64,000 nucleotides of DNA from the NCBI RefSeq assembly GCF_964340395.1, contig NC_135554.1:18447092-18511091 (forward strand), in the 5' to 3' direction. A program made the translations under genes and the position numbers. Shown here in pieces: positions 10,675 to 21,417 of the stretch. The DNA comes from Glandiceps talaboti. Taxonomy: Eukaryota; Hemichordata; Enteropneusta; Spengelidae. How positions within the stretch are numbered: the stretch's first letter is position 1; each line of letters starts with the position of its first letter. A model generated the notes under the pieces. It was given only the letters and a program-made list of their open reading frames with translations, had not been told where the DNA came from and did not search any database.

Positions 10675-11419
10675 AAAAAGAAAACAGCACAAATAAATTG
10701 TGAATATATCAATTTATTATGCCATACCCAAACTCCGGTGCTTACACAGATAATTCTTTATAATAAGTTAGTTTTATGATTGTTAAATGTCATTGACAAA
10801 AGGAAAGTAGAGATCTCATATTGTTGGGCTGAAGCGATGAGCTAACGCAAGGCTACACATTACATGCTTAAAAGATAGATGTTACAAAGTATTATACCGT
10901 TGATTTTTTAAAGGGATTCGTGGTTTGAATATAGGGTCAATAACTTGGTTTTACCTCGCATTAATAAAAGAAGGGAAGTGATTAAATGAGCATCACATAC
11001 AACAAGTAACATATTCAATTTAGTAAAATTACACTAGTAATAGTTTAATTGTGTTTTATGCAAGAATTTTCACGCTAACTTAAGAACTTATAAATTCAAA
11101 CTTCTGCCATTTATCTCTCCCCCCCAAAAAAAATAAAATAAAATAAAATAAAATAACTGTGTGTTTCCGATAACATGGCTTCAGAAAATTGGGTAGATAG
11201 GTTGGGATTTTATTTCATTTGATCTTTTTAATTTGTTTTCTTGAAAACTATTGCTTTCAATCCAAACACAAACAAATGTCGGTCAGAATAACCCCTCTGC
11301 GAAAGTTTGAAAAAAAAATATGTACAGATATCGCTAGGGAAAGAAAACAGAAGGTCTAAGGTCAAGAAGACAAAGAAGATCGTAACTTTTTATAATGTTT
11401 TAAAAACAATGTTTTGAGT

Positions 11420-12080
11420 CGGAGTCTTAACGGATCAGTCAGCTTCTTCGGCTGGGGTGGATTGGTAGGTGGTCACCCTGTTTTTGACGTTGACAGTAGG
11501 GGGTCATCCTGTTTTGAAAATTGTGGATAGGGGGTCATTGTGTTGTGGATCAAAATCCCATTTCTACAATGGCGTGTAACCTTGGCTTAACTGTGGTATT
11601 TGCTCTTGTCCCTTTTTCTTACATACATTCTTTAATATTACTTCATGTAAACGTTCAAACATAACTATACACCATACACATACATGTATTACCTAGCTAC
11701 TACACTAGTTACTAATAGCCATGAGATGTGTACAAATTCCCATCTCCAAGTTTTTCTCCTACCTTTTACTATTTTAGGATGCTATTAAACTCCTTTTTGA
11801 ATATCTTTACCCCGTGTAGTCAATAATTATATGATAGTGCCAGTCAAGCAGTCCACGCTGAGTCACGTTAAACAATATCTTCCATGTGAATATGATATGG
11901 GGGGGGGGGGGGTCATAATGTTTTAGAGTTAAGTGATGGGGGGGGGGTTCAGCCTATTTACGGTTTTACAGATATGGGGGTCACTGATTTTTCGTCTACC
12001 CGATGGCAAAATCCACCGACTCCACCCCCCCCCCCTTCCATACCCCAGGCCGGAGAAACTGAGCGGTCCCTAAAGTATGG
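11420..12080. mobile_element. MITE-like element with imperfect terminal inverted repeats
   Basis: The left end contains CAGTCAGCTTCTTCGGCTGG and the right end, read in reverse complement, CGCTCAGTTTCTCCGGCCTG, each followed by GGGGT. Similarity extends outward over about 45 bases. The interior has several GGGGTCA blocks (11490-11540, 11900-11995) and G or C runs, and no ORF. It looks like a non-autonomous DNA transposon of about 660 bp. The superfamily is not assigned; no clean target duplication was seen. Confidence 0.5.
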
Positions 12081-12424
12081 TTGGTCAGGTTATCGGAAAC
12101 TGACCTTATAAGATTCTTACTGTCTTGGTTCGTCGATTTGAAATTATGTACACAACATACAGAAATCTAGGCTCTTGCACTATTGTGACATCCGTCAAAA
12201 TATCACTTGAGTATATAACTACTACATGTCTAACTAGATGATATCTCATCACTTTTGAGTTAGATATTACAGATGATAGCGTGTCTGTCATCTTTCCTAA
12301 CGTGTAAAGCGCCTCGGAAATTAAACTTCAATTTTTGCAGTTAGTTTTCCTCAGGAATATTCCTACCCATAGTCAGTTAAAAACCAAGTAAACATGGGAA
12401 TGGTCGTGCTAACTTAAGTAGAGG

Positions 12425-12600
12425 TCAAAATTATATCAGATTATATCAACATGAATGATTGTTATATCAACATTATATCAGATTATATCAATATAAATTA
12501 GTTATATCACCATTACATCAGTTTATATCAATATGAATTATAGTTATATCAACATTATATCAGATTATATCAACATGAATTATAGTTATATCAACCATAT
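12425..12600. repeat. Minisatellite, about 57-59 bp, three units
   Basis: Units of the type ATTATATCAGATTATATCAA plus TATGAATTATAGTTATATCA repeat about three times with small differences; ATATCA is itself repeated inside the unit. Confidence 0.75.
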
Positions 12601-12844
12601 GCCATTTACATCTAAGCTTGCAGCTGAACACTATATAAAAGATTGTCATGTCTTGGTGGCGAACTCGCTTGTATCACAAAGGTATATTCCGTAGTATTTC
12701 ATAAGCCATCATAAATGACTGTGCTGCCCTTGACGAACAATTCTACGTCTAGTCATCTTCAACAGCCTGGTGAATGAAAATAAACACAATTAAGTATACT
12801 GGAGAAAAAAATAATTTTGAAATATGACAACAGTAAGCAACAGC

Positions 12845-13012
12845 TAATATATAAAGTAAAGTAGATGTTGGTGTTACCATGGTTACTGTATGAATTGTGT
12901 TATAGGACATACAGTAAAGTAGATATGGCTGTTACCATGGTTACTGTACGAATAGAGTTATAGGGCATACATTCATTTAAAAGTAGATGTGGGTGTTACT
13001 GTATGAACAGAG
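12845..13012. repeat. Minisatellite, about 60 bp, three units
   Basis: Three tandem copies of a unit with AAAGTAGATGT, GTGTTACCATGGTTACTGTA and GAGTTATAGG; the third has lost the CCATGGTTA part. Confidence 0.75.
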
Positions 13013-13571
13013 TTAGTCTTCAGTGGCATGTAGTGTCCAATAATAGCAAGTAGGGGTGACGTTTTGATGTAATTCACATCAATTTAGCATTTTGTAATTT
13101 CTTTAATCAGTTATATTCTGGTTAAAGAGTATAAACTACTGACCCACGACGACATAACAATACTGGGGTATGACTTCACATAGATCTCTTCAAGGGCTTT
13201 CACATATACAAAGAGACAAGACACCACCACCCCACGGCCCCACCCGTACCCCACTATATAGATAGAAGTGATGTCGCCATATAATTTTCGTTGCCTTGGA
13301 GGAACTGCAGATGTAGTTGAAGGATTTGAAGGATTCCTTGTGATTGCTATCATGAGCTATAACCTTCAAAACGAAAATATAAGCTTCATTTCAGACATTC
13401 CTTAATTCTCTAATGTTTAACATAAATTTTGATCAATTTTAAGTCTTAGTATTGATGAAGGTTGGTTAACATTTCACCAATGACTTGACAGCTATACCTA
13501 AATGCAGTGTTGATGTATTCATAAAATATTTGCCGTAGATTTACGTAACGCAAGAAAAAGATTGTACATAC

Positions 13572-13648
13572 CTGTAGTTCTAAATTGACAAATATAGGCT
13601 TTCACGAAATAACAATGGTCGTTGTCCCAAAAGTAATTTCGATCACGC
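13572..13648 (-). CDS. C-type lectin domain end exon, copy B
   Basis: 77 bp. Acceptor TATTTTCTAG before 13648, donor ACAG/GTATGT at 13571-13570. Joined in phase to exon 3 it gives CVQLW-RDRNYFWDNDHCYFV-KAYICQF. WDNDHC occupies the WNDxxC position with N and D exchanged, and C-x7-C matches the last disulphide pair of the family. Unit A has no counterpart in the window. Confidence 0.85.
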
Positions 13649-14895
13649 CTAGAAAATATAAGACCAAGCCTTTAAGCCTCAAGAAAAATATATGGGATTT
13701 GTTTCATATACAAGGGTAATGGTCAAAATACCACAAAATTATTGATTTGGGGTGGGGGGGGGGCAAAGGTTAAGCTAGGGTCCACCACTGGATAATGAAA
13801 TGAAGGTAACATGATAATATTGACATTACTTCTGTTTACCTCAAATATTGAATATAAAACACTATTTATATCATCACTGTACATGTCCTGTAACAGTCAA
13901 TTTGTTGAATGGAAAGTACAGTGCTGGTAAAGTTTCTTTTATGGTTCATTTTTCTAGCCTGTAGACAAGTACCAATTGACAGCTTTACCAACATGGCTGC
14001 CTCTATCAAAGTTGCTGAATGTGGTTTCAACATAAAGACGTTGACACATCTCCAAACGTAAAGCATTCAGTATTTAAATAATAACACATACCAGCGAGGA
14101 CAATTCGGCTTGGGCATCATCAAAATTTTGGTAAAGAGTGCCATCCCTTGGACAAGCACTAACTTGTGATATTGCCCAAGTGCATGTGTTATTGATTTTA
14201 TTACACCGTCCACTCATTCATCCTCGCATTCATATGTTCATCACATTTGTCATCGCTAGTAAAGGTTTCCCCTTCATGGTGCATTTCTAATCTGTACTTG
14301 CAGATAACCATAAAATGGGGATATGGCATTCTTTGCAGGAGCTCGAGTGTCCCCACCTTAAATTTGTAGTTATATTTATTCAGATTTTCAGCAAGAAATA
14401 AGTTTGTGTGTTTCACTGTAGCGATTTTGTCATCTCGGGCGTGCAACACTTAAAAACATGCGCGGAATAAATGTGCACCGGTCGGAATAATGCCAGCGGG
14501 CAGAAGTGTCGGGCAATAGTGTCTACGTGCGTGGGCAATATCACCGCGCGGGCAATACTTTATTTAAAGAAAGTCGTGTGATTTGATTCTGATCAATGAC
14601 AACTTGTGTACGAACGTTGAGGTGTAACAGATCCTGTATGGAAAGGACGTTTTTGTTATAAGCCCTACAGGTTTCGGAAAGTCAATTTTCTACTTTAGAT
14701 AGGATGACATGTCGGAATTGAGTTCAATGTTCCTTCAAGGAATTTGACAGAGAGATAAATATCATAGTCATAATGTCTTGGATAGCAAAGGTGCTACTAT
14801 TGATAAATGTATGGTCACAAATTCATGAAAGAAAATCCCATGTTTAATGAACTTTGAGTGTGATTTCAAACACATACATACATACATACATACAC

Positions 14896-14926
<31 letters not shown>

Positions 14927-14948
14927 CATACATACATACATACATACA

Positions 14949-14979
<31 letters not shown>

Positions 14980-17271
14980 TATCATGGAATTAACATTCCC
15001 TCGGTGTCTGATCTGTGAGTTACTTTTGTTATCAATGGTGATTTTGCATGTTAGTAATGCCGCGGTAATCAGACAGCGTGGATAGTTTTGCTTGGTCCAA
15101 TGGACATCGTGTGATCCTAGCTAGCAATTTTCCAATAGTATTTTTCTCTAGGTGTTTCGATTGATATGAGTAGCATGTCGAAATCCACCATCAACATTTA
15201 TCCTAGGATCCTAGTTTGAGTTGATGCGGTTGAGCTCAGGACATTTGTTGCCGTAAAGTTGACGTCTACACTAGGTGAAGGCATGGCTGATTTCTGAGTG
15301 GTATTGCTATTGGCAAAGTTATAGTCGATTCTTCAGTCCTGTATAGCCTAACTCCCCACTAGTTTGCACATATACACATTTCATGCACACTCTTTATGTG
15401 TAACGAATATGTGAGGACCCAAAGTCTGCCTTTCATCGACATCTAGCCTCTCTCTTGTGTTGGCAGCTTCTTGAAAGTATTATTTCACTATCTTTCGGCT
15501 ACAACATATTGTAATACCAAATAACTTTGCGTGTCATTTATGATATATGATTCGTAAAATTGTTGTAACTCACCATAGCTGCACACACGCCTGCTGGTTA
15601 CCATAATTTGGTTCTCCAATGCTCCAATTTTGATAATCACCTTGCTCTATACGTTTTTCATTTACCCATTGGTAATTGGTAGGTTCAGAGACATCTGATC
15701 CATACATGTGGTGAAGTCCTATCCATATGTTCCCAACATCAAGGTATCTGTATTTGACCCATGCAATCACAGCATTGTTTGTACTGCTATCTGGGATAGT
15801 CAACAGCATTCCACCAAGGTTATAACACTCCCTGTTTGCACCTTGCCAATGTAGAGGTGTTGTGTGCATTACGTATTGCCAACAATTGTAATCCAGGACT
15901 CTATTAGAGACTGCACAAACAAAATATATCATAATTATGATAGAGTATGTATGTTGTGTCTGTGTGTCTGTGTGTGTGTGGGGGGGGGGGGGTTCTCATT
16001 TGGTTTACTTGAATGGGTGAAGATCATGGTAAAGATAGATAGTTGAATTTTTAGAGCTTGTATTTAATCCTAGATTTAAACTAAATCTCTTCCGTAAGGA
16101 CAAAACCATTAATTTTTGGGCCTACACACATTGTTAGGCCTAAAACAAAGTGTGTGGTTTCCGATTACGCTCAATTTTAGAATAGGTTTATTTTTTGTTT
16201 TTTGGTTTTTTTTGTTCATGTGTTTGTGTCAGGTAGTTATGTTTTTTTCCGTTGTTTCCCACATGGTCTCTGTGTTATTGGGTTCTTCCCATCAGATATA
16301 CAGCCATTGGAAGAAAAATTTTATAATTGTCTTTTTAAGATGATGTCAATTTGCGCATCCACTATTTCTCGCGTGACTTCACAATTTTCGCGATTTTATT
16401 TTTCTCGAATACATAAAAAAACAACGTTTAGGGTCGGCAGTGAAAAAGTAGGTGGTGTCGGGTAACGGGAACAAGACATTGTTTTTGGCCTTAGAATGCA
16501 CAATTCTCAAATATAGCTATTATACATGATGTATCACTTAATTGGAAAAATTAATTATATGAGAAACTGTATGAATGTGCTTCCGTAGTTAACATATTGT
16601 CTAATTACAAAGACTTATTAATTATGCAAATTAACCATTTATCTTATAAGTTACATCATCAAGCTTTAGACGACACATACACTTCATTATAATCAATTCA
16701 TGTACTAAATTATCTGAGCTTGCTCTCCAAAGATATTGTTTAATCATCAAAATGATTATGCCAATTACACATCACAATTAAAAAGTACATAAACAACTAC
16801 ATCAATGGTTGATGGATGTACCAGGTTAAATGAAATTTTAAGTTTGCATTCTTAAGATGTAGTCTAATTACCGAAAATTGATTATGCAAAGTACTCATTA
16901 AAATTAAAAACCATACCAACATGATATGTGTGATTTCTCATGGTTGATGTATGTGCCAAATTATATGAAATTCAAATCTTGAATATATAAGGTATAGCCT
17001 AATACATTACCGATAATCTTTAATCATGCAAATTATTCATTAAGACTGTAAGCTCCATCAACAAACTTTGTAGGACATATGCACTTTGTTATGGTTAACA
17101 TATGTTAAGATAAATTCTAATTACTAAAAACCCTTAATTATGCAAATATCTAATTAATGTTCATTGGATCGATGTTTACCAAAATCTAATCAGTTCTTTT
17201 CATTTCCATACGCAAAAAATGTAGCAAGGTTAATTAAAATCGATGCAGCATTTTTTTAAGATATCGTGTCC

Positions 17272-17328
<57 letters not shown>

Positions 17329-20171
17329 TGCAACTATTTACCAATTTTAGACAGTCAGGTGTACAATAAAATCTGACTTTGAAGTGTATCATTTCTTAAG
17401 CTTCCCAAATCTCAGAACCGTTGCCATATGTCTGCCATTGTATAGATATGATAGAAATTATCAAGGAGGCCTACTGTCATGACTATAATTTCCACATTAG
17501 CGAGTAAAAGTATTTCCGACAATGTGTCTATTTCGAATGTAGTGACTGGCGTCTACGATTATGACTAGACACGCTATGTATTGTTGTGATATAGATAGCC
17601 CGTATATCGCAGTTGTAACGCCAATTTAATATGTATGCTATACTGTTTAATGTAATTAGAACAAAGGACTCGAATAAGTTTATATATTGCAGTTTATGTA
17701 TTTTTTAAGACACTGGAGAGATGTTAGCCTGAGACGGGCGGGGGTCTGCCATGTCCAATCTCAGCGCATATATGGTACAGAAATAAAGTCACAGTGTTAT
17801 GCTCAACATTCGGTCTTTCTATACATCTACTATACTTCACTATTTGATTTGAGATGTCGTGTCCACAGACAGACAGATGCAACTATTTACCAATTTTAGA
17901 CAGTAAGGCATACAATAAAATCTGACTTTGTAATCCCTGGATCGTTGCCATATGTCTGCCATTGTACAGATATGATAGAAATTATCAAGGAGGCTTACCG
18001 TCAACCGGGCGATTTGTGAATTTTGCAGCAGATGTCGATGTAACATCATCTATTGTCGGTACAATTTCAATGGCTCTGCTCATAATGGTAGAAGTTATTG
18101 TTGAAGTAGCGGGTTCTCTCGATCCAGTTTTTAACCTGGTAGTTGGTGTGGTAGATAAGGTTGGTGCGATAGGTGGTGTAGACATTTTAGGCACTTCGTA
18201 TGTGATATGTAATGTTGACGTGGTGATTGCCGTAGACGTAGTGGCAATTTCGGGAATGATAGATTCGGTAGCCGCGGTAGATGCGGTAGTCGCTTCGAGC
18301 GACTCAGATCTTGTGGGAGCTGTAGTCTTAGAAGATACCGCAAATGTGGTCCGCGATATAGATGGAGATGTGATCTGCTGTTTTTTGTAACCATCATTTC
18401 GTTTGCCTTTCAGGATTGACGTCAAGGTCACACTTGCAATGTTTGAATCAAAATCAGGTGTAGCTGTATCATCGATTATTTCCCCGTCACTTCTTGTGGC
18501 AAGATCATTTTGCACAGGTTGAGACACACCTAAATCACCTACCGAAAAACATGTTTCAACAAATTACTAATACAACTAGTATAAAAAATATTGCTATGTT
18601 GTTTACAATGGTTTTTTTGGTGATTTATGACACCTTGGCAATCTCTGGGTGCCATATAGTCGAAATTCACATTTACAAGAATTTTGGTACACTTAACTAT
18701 ATATAGTGAATGTGTTACCCGATTACTACTAGCTCGTCAGTGTGGGGTTAGGTATACCTGACATATGCCAAGCTGTACAGAATCGAATCATGTGTTTTTT
18801 CTAAGAGTTCAGAGGTTGGCATCGATCACAATCGTGCTGTTTGTACTAGTGATCACAACCAATCGTTTATTCAGTACTGGTGGCCAACGGCAAAAAAGTA
18901 CAAGCCTTATATATACAAAAAATGAACGGATCACTAGAAAAACGAGTGATACACGATATTATAGAAATCTTAGACTTAAGCTTGTTCACCATGGTTACAT
19001 TTACGTTAAGTTGTTTCTCAACATCAGAATTCGAAAGAATCGTGTTATGATATGATTTAAATTCAGTCTATAATATTTCCATTTAGGAAATGTACTTTGT
19101 AAGTTTTGATTAATATTGATTCTTCCGAATTCCTGTAATTGTTTGCATCAGAAACAAGTGTTGCAAAATAAACAGACATAAGTGACTTTTGACATTTTAA
19201 GATATGTTTTGACATTTTACGATAAGAGAATTTTACCATTTTAAGACATTTTCAATTAAGAGTATTTTGACAAGTTTAGGATAAGTACATTTTGAATTTT
19301 TACTGTCAAACTGCGTGATTTTCAGTAAATTTTCACAAAGACGATTTATACAAAAAAAACAAAGAAACAAAACATGATCGACTTTTCCTATCTTTAGCAT
19401 TTACCTTAAACACGTGTGACTTTGAATTCTCGACATAAAAAAAGCAAAAACAAACAAACAAACAAACAAATAAACAAACAAACAAACAAACAAACAAACA
19501 AACAAACAAACAAACAAACAACAAATTACAACAACGATAAAACATTGTATGGAGAATTACATTTCATTTTCCTATTGTCAATGAACTTTTCCTATACAAT
19601 TTTGACGGAATGTGTTTTGATTGAATTTTGCATTTTGAATTTGTTTGTTTTGGGGACAAAACAAATTTTAAAGGGGGAGGGGTGTTACCAGCAGATGTAA
19701 ATCTAGTCAAAACAAGACCTAGGATACGTATGTGAGGTCAAATCGATTAATGAGACAGCGCAATAAGTGTGGGGTCTTGTTTTTCTATGTTATTAAGTAC
19801 AGGTCATGAGTGTCACAATAAGTTACGGATTACGACTCTAATGATTTCAGCTGCTGTATAGATATGGGTGTTTCAGACTTTGGTTTTCAACTGTTTGTTT
19901 CTGAATATAATTAACTGTATTTGTACAAGTTAAGACAAAGCAATGTGAATTAATGTATCAAGCGACATTAGACCGTGCGTAATAAATATATATTAATACA
20001 AATTTACTCGAGACCATTAAATAACTAAGCGTTGTCTATCATACCTTTTCTAAGTTCCAAGAAAGGCAGTGTTATACCAATTCCGATGGACAATACAAAC
20101 AGTGGCAACAGTATAGCTAGGGTGGATCGGCGACGACGTTGGAGATAATTTACAACGTCTTTCTCCGTCAT
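13572..20171 (-). CDS. Type II membrane C-type lectin, copy B
   Basis: Four exons with consistent phases: 20045-20171 (tail and anchor, ends phase 1), 17999-18538 (stalk, 1 to 1), 15574-15910 (lectin domain part 1, 1 to 2) and 13572-13648 (lectin domain end, 2 to 1). The product is about 360 residues: basic cytoplasmic tail, one transmembrane helix, Ser/Thr-rich stalk of about 180 residues, then a complete C-type lectin fold with EPN sugar motif and WDNDHC in the WND position. EPN is the mannose/GlcNAc-type motif in classical lectins. A short final exon with the stop is still needed after 13572; the candidate at about 13363 is phase-compatible but its peptide is not convincing, and read-through past the donor would add about 18 residues. 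Confidence 0.83.
13649..14397. other. Intron 3 of lectin copy B, outside duplication
   Basis: Contains a G-run (13748-13761) and exon-like open stretches on the minus strand that do not match the intron phases. It begins the part of copy B with no equivalent in unit A. Confidence 0.5.
14165..14545. mobile_element. Possible MITE spanning the duplication edge
   Basis: GTGATATTGCCCA at 14166-14178 is matched in inverse by TGGGCAATATCAC at 14532-14544, with weaker similarity further inside; GGGCAATA occurs three times near the right end. The left edge of homology with unit A (about 14398) falls inside this interval. Confidence 0.35.
14628..14702 (+). pseudogene. RecQ-like helicase P-loop relic, copy B
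   Basis: The plus frame reads QILYGKDVFVISPTGFGKS then IFYFR and TAG: an intact Walker A (PTGFGKS) of a RecQ/DEAD-type helicase, 24 codons between stops. It is better preserved than the unit A copy. No further helicase motifs follow. Confidence 0.6.
14873..14976. repeat. (CATA)n/(CA)n microsatellite
   Basis: Tetranucleotide CATA arrays flank a short CA array, within the B unit only. Confidence 0.9.
15574..15910 (-). CDS. C-type lectin domain exon, copy B
   Basis: 337 bp, exactly the length of the copy A exon, with the same splice sites and phases. Key residues: DYNCWQYV, HWQGANRECYNLGG, NIWIGLHHMYG, and EPN in SIGEPNYGNQQ before ACVQLW. Differences from copy A cluster around the sugar-binding loop (EPNYGNQQAC here, EPDDYDNQSC in A). 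Confidence 0.9.
15950..15991. repeat. (TG)n and G-run
   Basis: Short TG/CTG array followed by about 12 G, at the same place as the (TG)n array of unit A. Confidence 0.85.
16149..16481 (+). mobile_element. MITE family 1, copy 2
   Basis: Same element and same position in the duplication unit as copy 1. It begins GTGTGGTTTCCGATTACGCT and ends GGGTAACGGGAACAAGACA. The right inverted repeat is more degraded than in copy 1. Confidence 0.75.
17275..17330. repeat. (ACAG)n microsatellite
   Basis: About 14 ACAG units with the same flanks as the array at 3830; a two-unit remnant with the same flanks lies at 17864-17877. Confidence 0.9.
17999..18538 (-). CDS. Mucin-like stalk exon, copy B
   Basis: 540 bp, phase 1 in and out, with the same acceptor and donor context as copy A. 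It encodes about 180 residues. The extra 51 codons relative to A include ATTASTAATESIIPEIATTS and TPPIAPTLSTTPTTRL, typical of a Thr/Pro/Ser-rich O-glycosylated stalk. The difference is a multiple of three, so the frame is kept. Confidence 0.83.
19440..19522. repeat. (ACAA)n microsatellite
   Basis: About 18 ACAA units in intron 1 of copy B, longer than the matching array at 6825. Confidence 0.9.
20045..20171 (-). CDS. Start, cytoplasmic tail and membrane anchor exon, copy B
   Basis: 127 bp, ATG at 20171-20169, donor AAAAG/GTATGA. The peptide begins MTEKDVVNYLQRRRR, then the helix STLAILLPLFVLSIGIGITL and PFLELRK. Same length and phase as copy A. The neighbouring intron is not alike between the copies, so the exon is conserved by selection or exchanged separately. 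Confidence 0.85.
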
Positions 20172-20237
20172 TGTGGCAAATAATTAACTAGAAGAACTAC
20201 AACCACAATTTACCAAGGAATGCAAAAATGTAAATGT

Positions 20238-20280
20238 TCGTGTGACGACATGAATACTTAAAACGTATCCTAAAGGTTGA
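20238..20280 (-). promoter_or_regulatory. Conserved promoter block, lectin copy B
   Basis: GTGTGACGACATG and CTTAAAAC...CCTAAAGGTTGA match the block upstream of copy A at a similar distance (about 70-110 bp) from the start codon. The CRE-like site is reduced to TGACGACA. Confidence 0.5.
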
Positions 20281-20530
20281 TATGGACATCTGCTACTCCA
20301 CTGTGTTAAAGTAGCATTCATTATACGACATTCGCTGTACTTTAAGGTTTAGCATGCTGGTTTTTATTCATTTTACAATTGAATGGCCTTCTAAAATGTC
20401 ACAAGTCAGTCTCCGAACTGGTGAGATTTTACAATTGTGTTAATTTAGTGGGTTTTTTTTCTAAAATAAAGAAAAAAATCTCAAACTTGGGAAACATACC
20501 CAGGGAAAGTGTTCAGTCATGCATGTATAC

Positions 20531-20640
20531 CTGCCACAGTCCTGCAGCAGGACTGCTGCAAGAGGACTGTGGCAGCCAAAAGGAGTCGGTCCTGCTGCGG
20601 GACTGAAACATCAGGACTGCTGCGGGACTGAATTTCAGGA
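20531..20640. repeat. Palindrome and CAGGACTGCTGC repeats
   Basis: CTGCCACAGTCCT (20531-20543) is the inverse of AGGACTGTGGCAG (20562-20574), with CCTGCAGCAGG at the centre. After it, GGACTGCTGCGGGACTGAA-type units recur three times to about 20645. Confidence 0.7.
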
Positions 20641-20756
20641 CTGCTTGTACCACATGATGTGTGAAATATAAGTCAAAACGTTCAAAATCGTCATTTCCCC
20701 CGGTTTTATATAAATTACGCTTGTGGATGTGTGCATATATGAATATATTATATATG

Positions 20757-20895
20757 TTTTGTTCCGAGTGATCGCTGCTTTCTGTGGGACGACAGCGATC
20801 ACTCGGAACAAAACAAACGGCACAAAATGATGTACATATAGAGGTAAATAAAGGCATCTAGCCGCTTTTACCACATCAGATTTTAATCAGTATTT
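20757..20895. mobile_element. Foldback element fragment, family 2
   Basis: TTTTGTTCCGAGTGATCGCT (from 20757) is perfectly inverted at 20794-20813 with a short spacer. To its right, TACCACATCAGATTTTAATC is the characteristic right end of the family seen complete at 27674 and 51029. The left end is not recognisable and the right end runs into an ACAT array. Confidence 0.5.
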
Positions 20896-20904
20896 GTATC
20901 TATC

Positions 20905-20939
20905 TATACATACATACATACATACATACATACATACAT

Positions 20940-20970
<31 letters not shown>

Positions 20971-21205
20971 TACATACATACATACATACATACATACATA
21001 CATACATACGTACATATGTACGTGCGTGCGTGCGTGCATGTGTGCACGCACGCACGCACGCACGCACACACACACATACATACATACATACATACATACA
21101 TACATACATACATACATACATACATACATACATACATACATACACGTGTGTGGATTTGTATGTATGTATGTATGTATGTATGTATGTATGTATGTATGTA
21201 TTTCC
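20905..21205. repeat. Large inverted microsatellite
   Basis: (ACAT)n and (AC)n pass through ACATATGTACGTGCGTGCGT and its inverse ACGCACGCACG, back to (ACAT)n, ending with (TATG)n. The centre near 21045 is an almost perfect palindrome. Reading frames of repeated YVCM or THTY are array artefacts. Confidence 0.85.
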
Positions 21206-21279
21206 TTTGAAAAAGAATATTTATTCGAAACGTCGGATTTTACATCTATTTATACGGACTGATTTATAGTTCCATATGC

Positions 21280-21339
21280 ATTTCTATGTATGTATGTATG
21301 TATGTATGTATGTATGTATGTATGTATGTATGTATGTAT

Positions 21340-21370
<31 letters not shown>

Positions 21371-21417
21371 CGTGTGTATGTGCATATGTGTGTGTGCGCG
21401 CGCGCGTGTGTGTGTCA
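21280..21417. repeat. (TGTA)n, (TG)n and (CG)n array
   Basis: TGTA units then TG and alternating CGCG blocks, a Z-DNA-prone composition. Confidence 0.9.

Larger units (their letters stand above)
8888..11400. other. Gene-poor spacer between lectin copies
   Basis: No supported gene. Visible structure: a C-run at 9201-9211; a hairpin at 10245-10284 (TCTCACAATTT with AAATTGTGAGA); a hairpin at 10428-10455 (ATAGACCCTC with GAGGGTCTAT); a (CCA)n array at 10627-10672; and (AAAAT)n at 11128-11155. Confidence 0.5.
14398..19922. repeat. Segmental duplication unit B
   Basis: Collinear partner of 1081-7273. It differs by indels: a (CATA)n/(CA)n array at 14873-14976 where unit A has a short stub, a longer stalk exon, and no counterpart of the 1.1-kb block of unit A. 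A module containing CCATATGTCTGCCATTGTA and ATCAAGGAGGC is present twice within each unit (17420 and 17950 here; 3975 and 5505 in A). Confidence 0.9.

Noticed and set aside
13111-13363. Candidate last exon of lectin copy B (frame with NPSNPSTTSAVPPRQRK)
   Set aside because: The attractive frame needs phase 0, but exon 4 leaves phase 1; the phase-compatible frame gives an unconvincing peptide. Left unassigned.
14090-14211. Minus-strand exon-like frame (CNKINNTCTWAISQVSACPR) with a GTATGT donor
   Set aside because: It would enter in phase 2 but leave in phase 0, so it cannot sit between lectin exons 3 and 4; it overlaps a possible MITE end.
14201-14449. Minus-strand frame with PYPHFMVICKYR resembling a C-type lectin end
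   Set aside because: No WND-type motif in frame, phases do not fit exon 3, and a proper end exon with WDNDHC-x7-C exists at 13572-13648.
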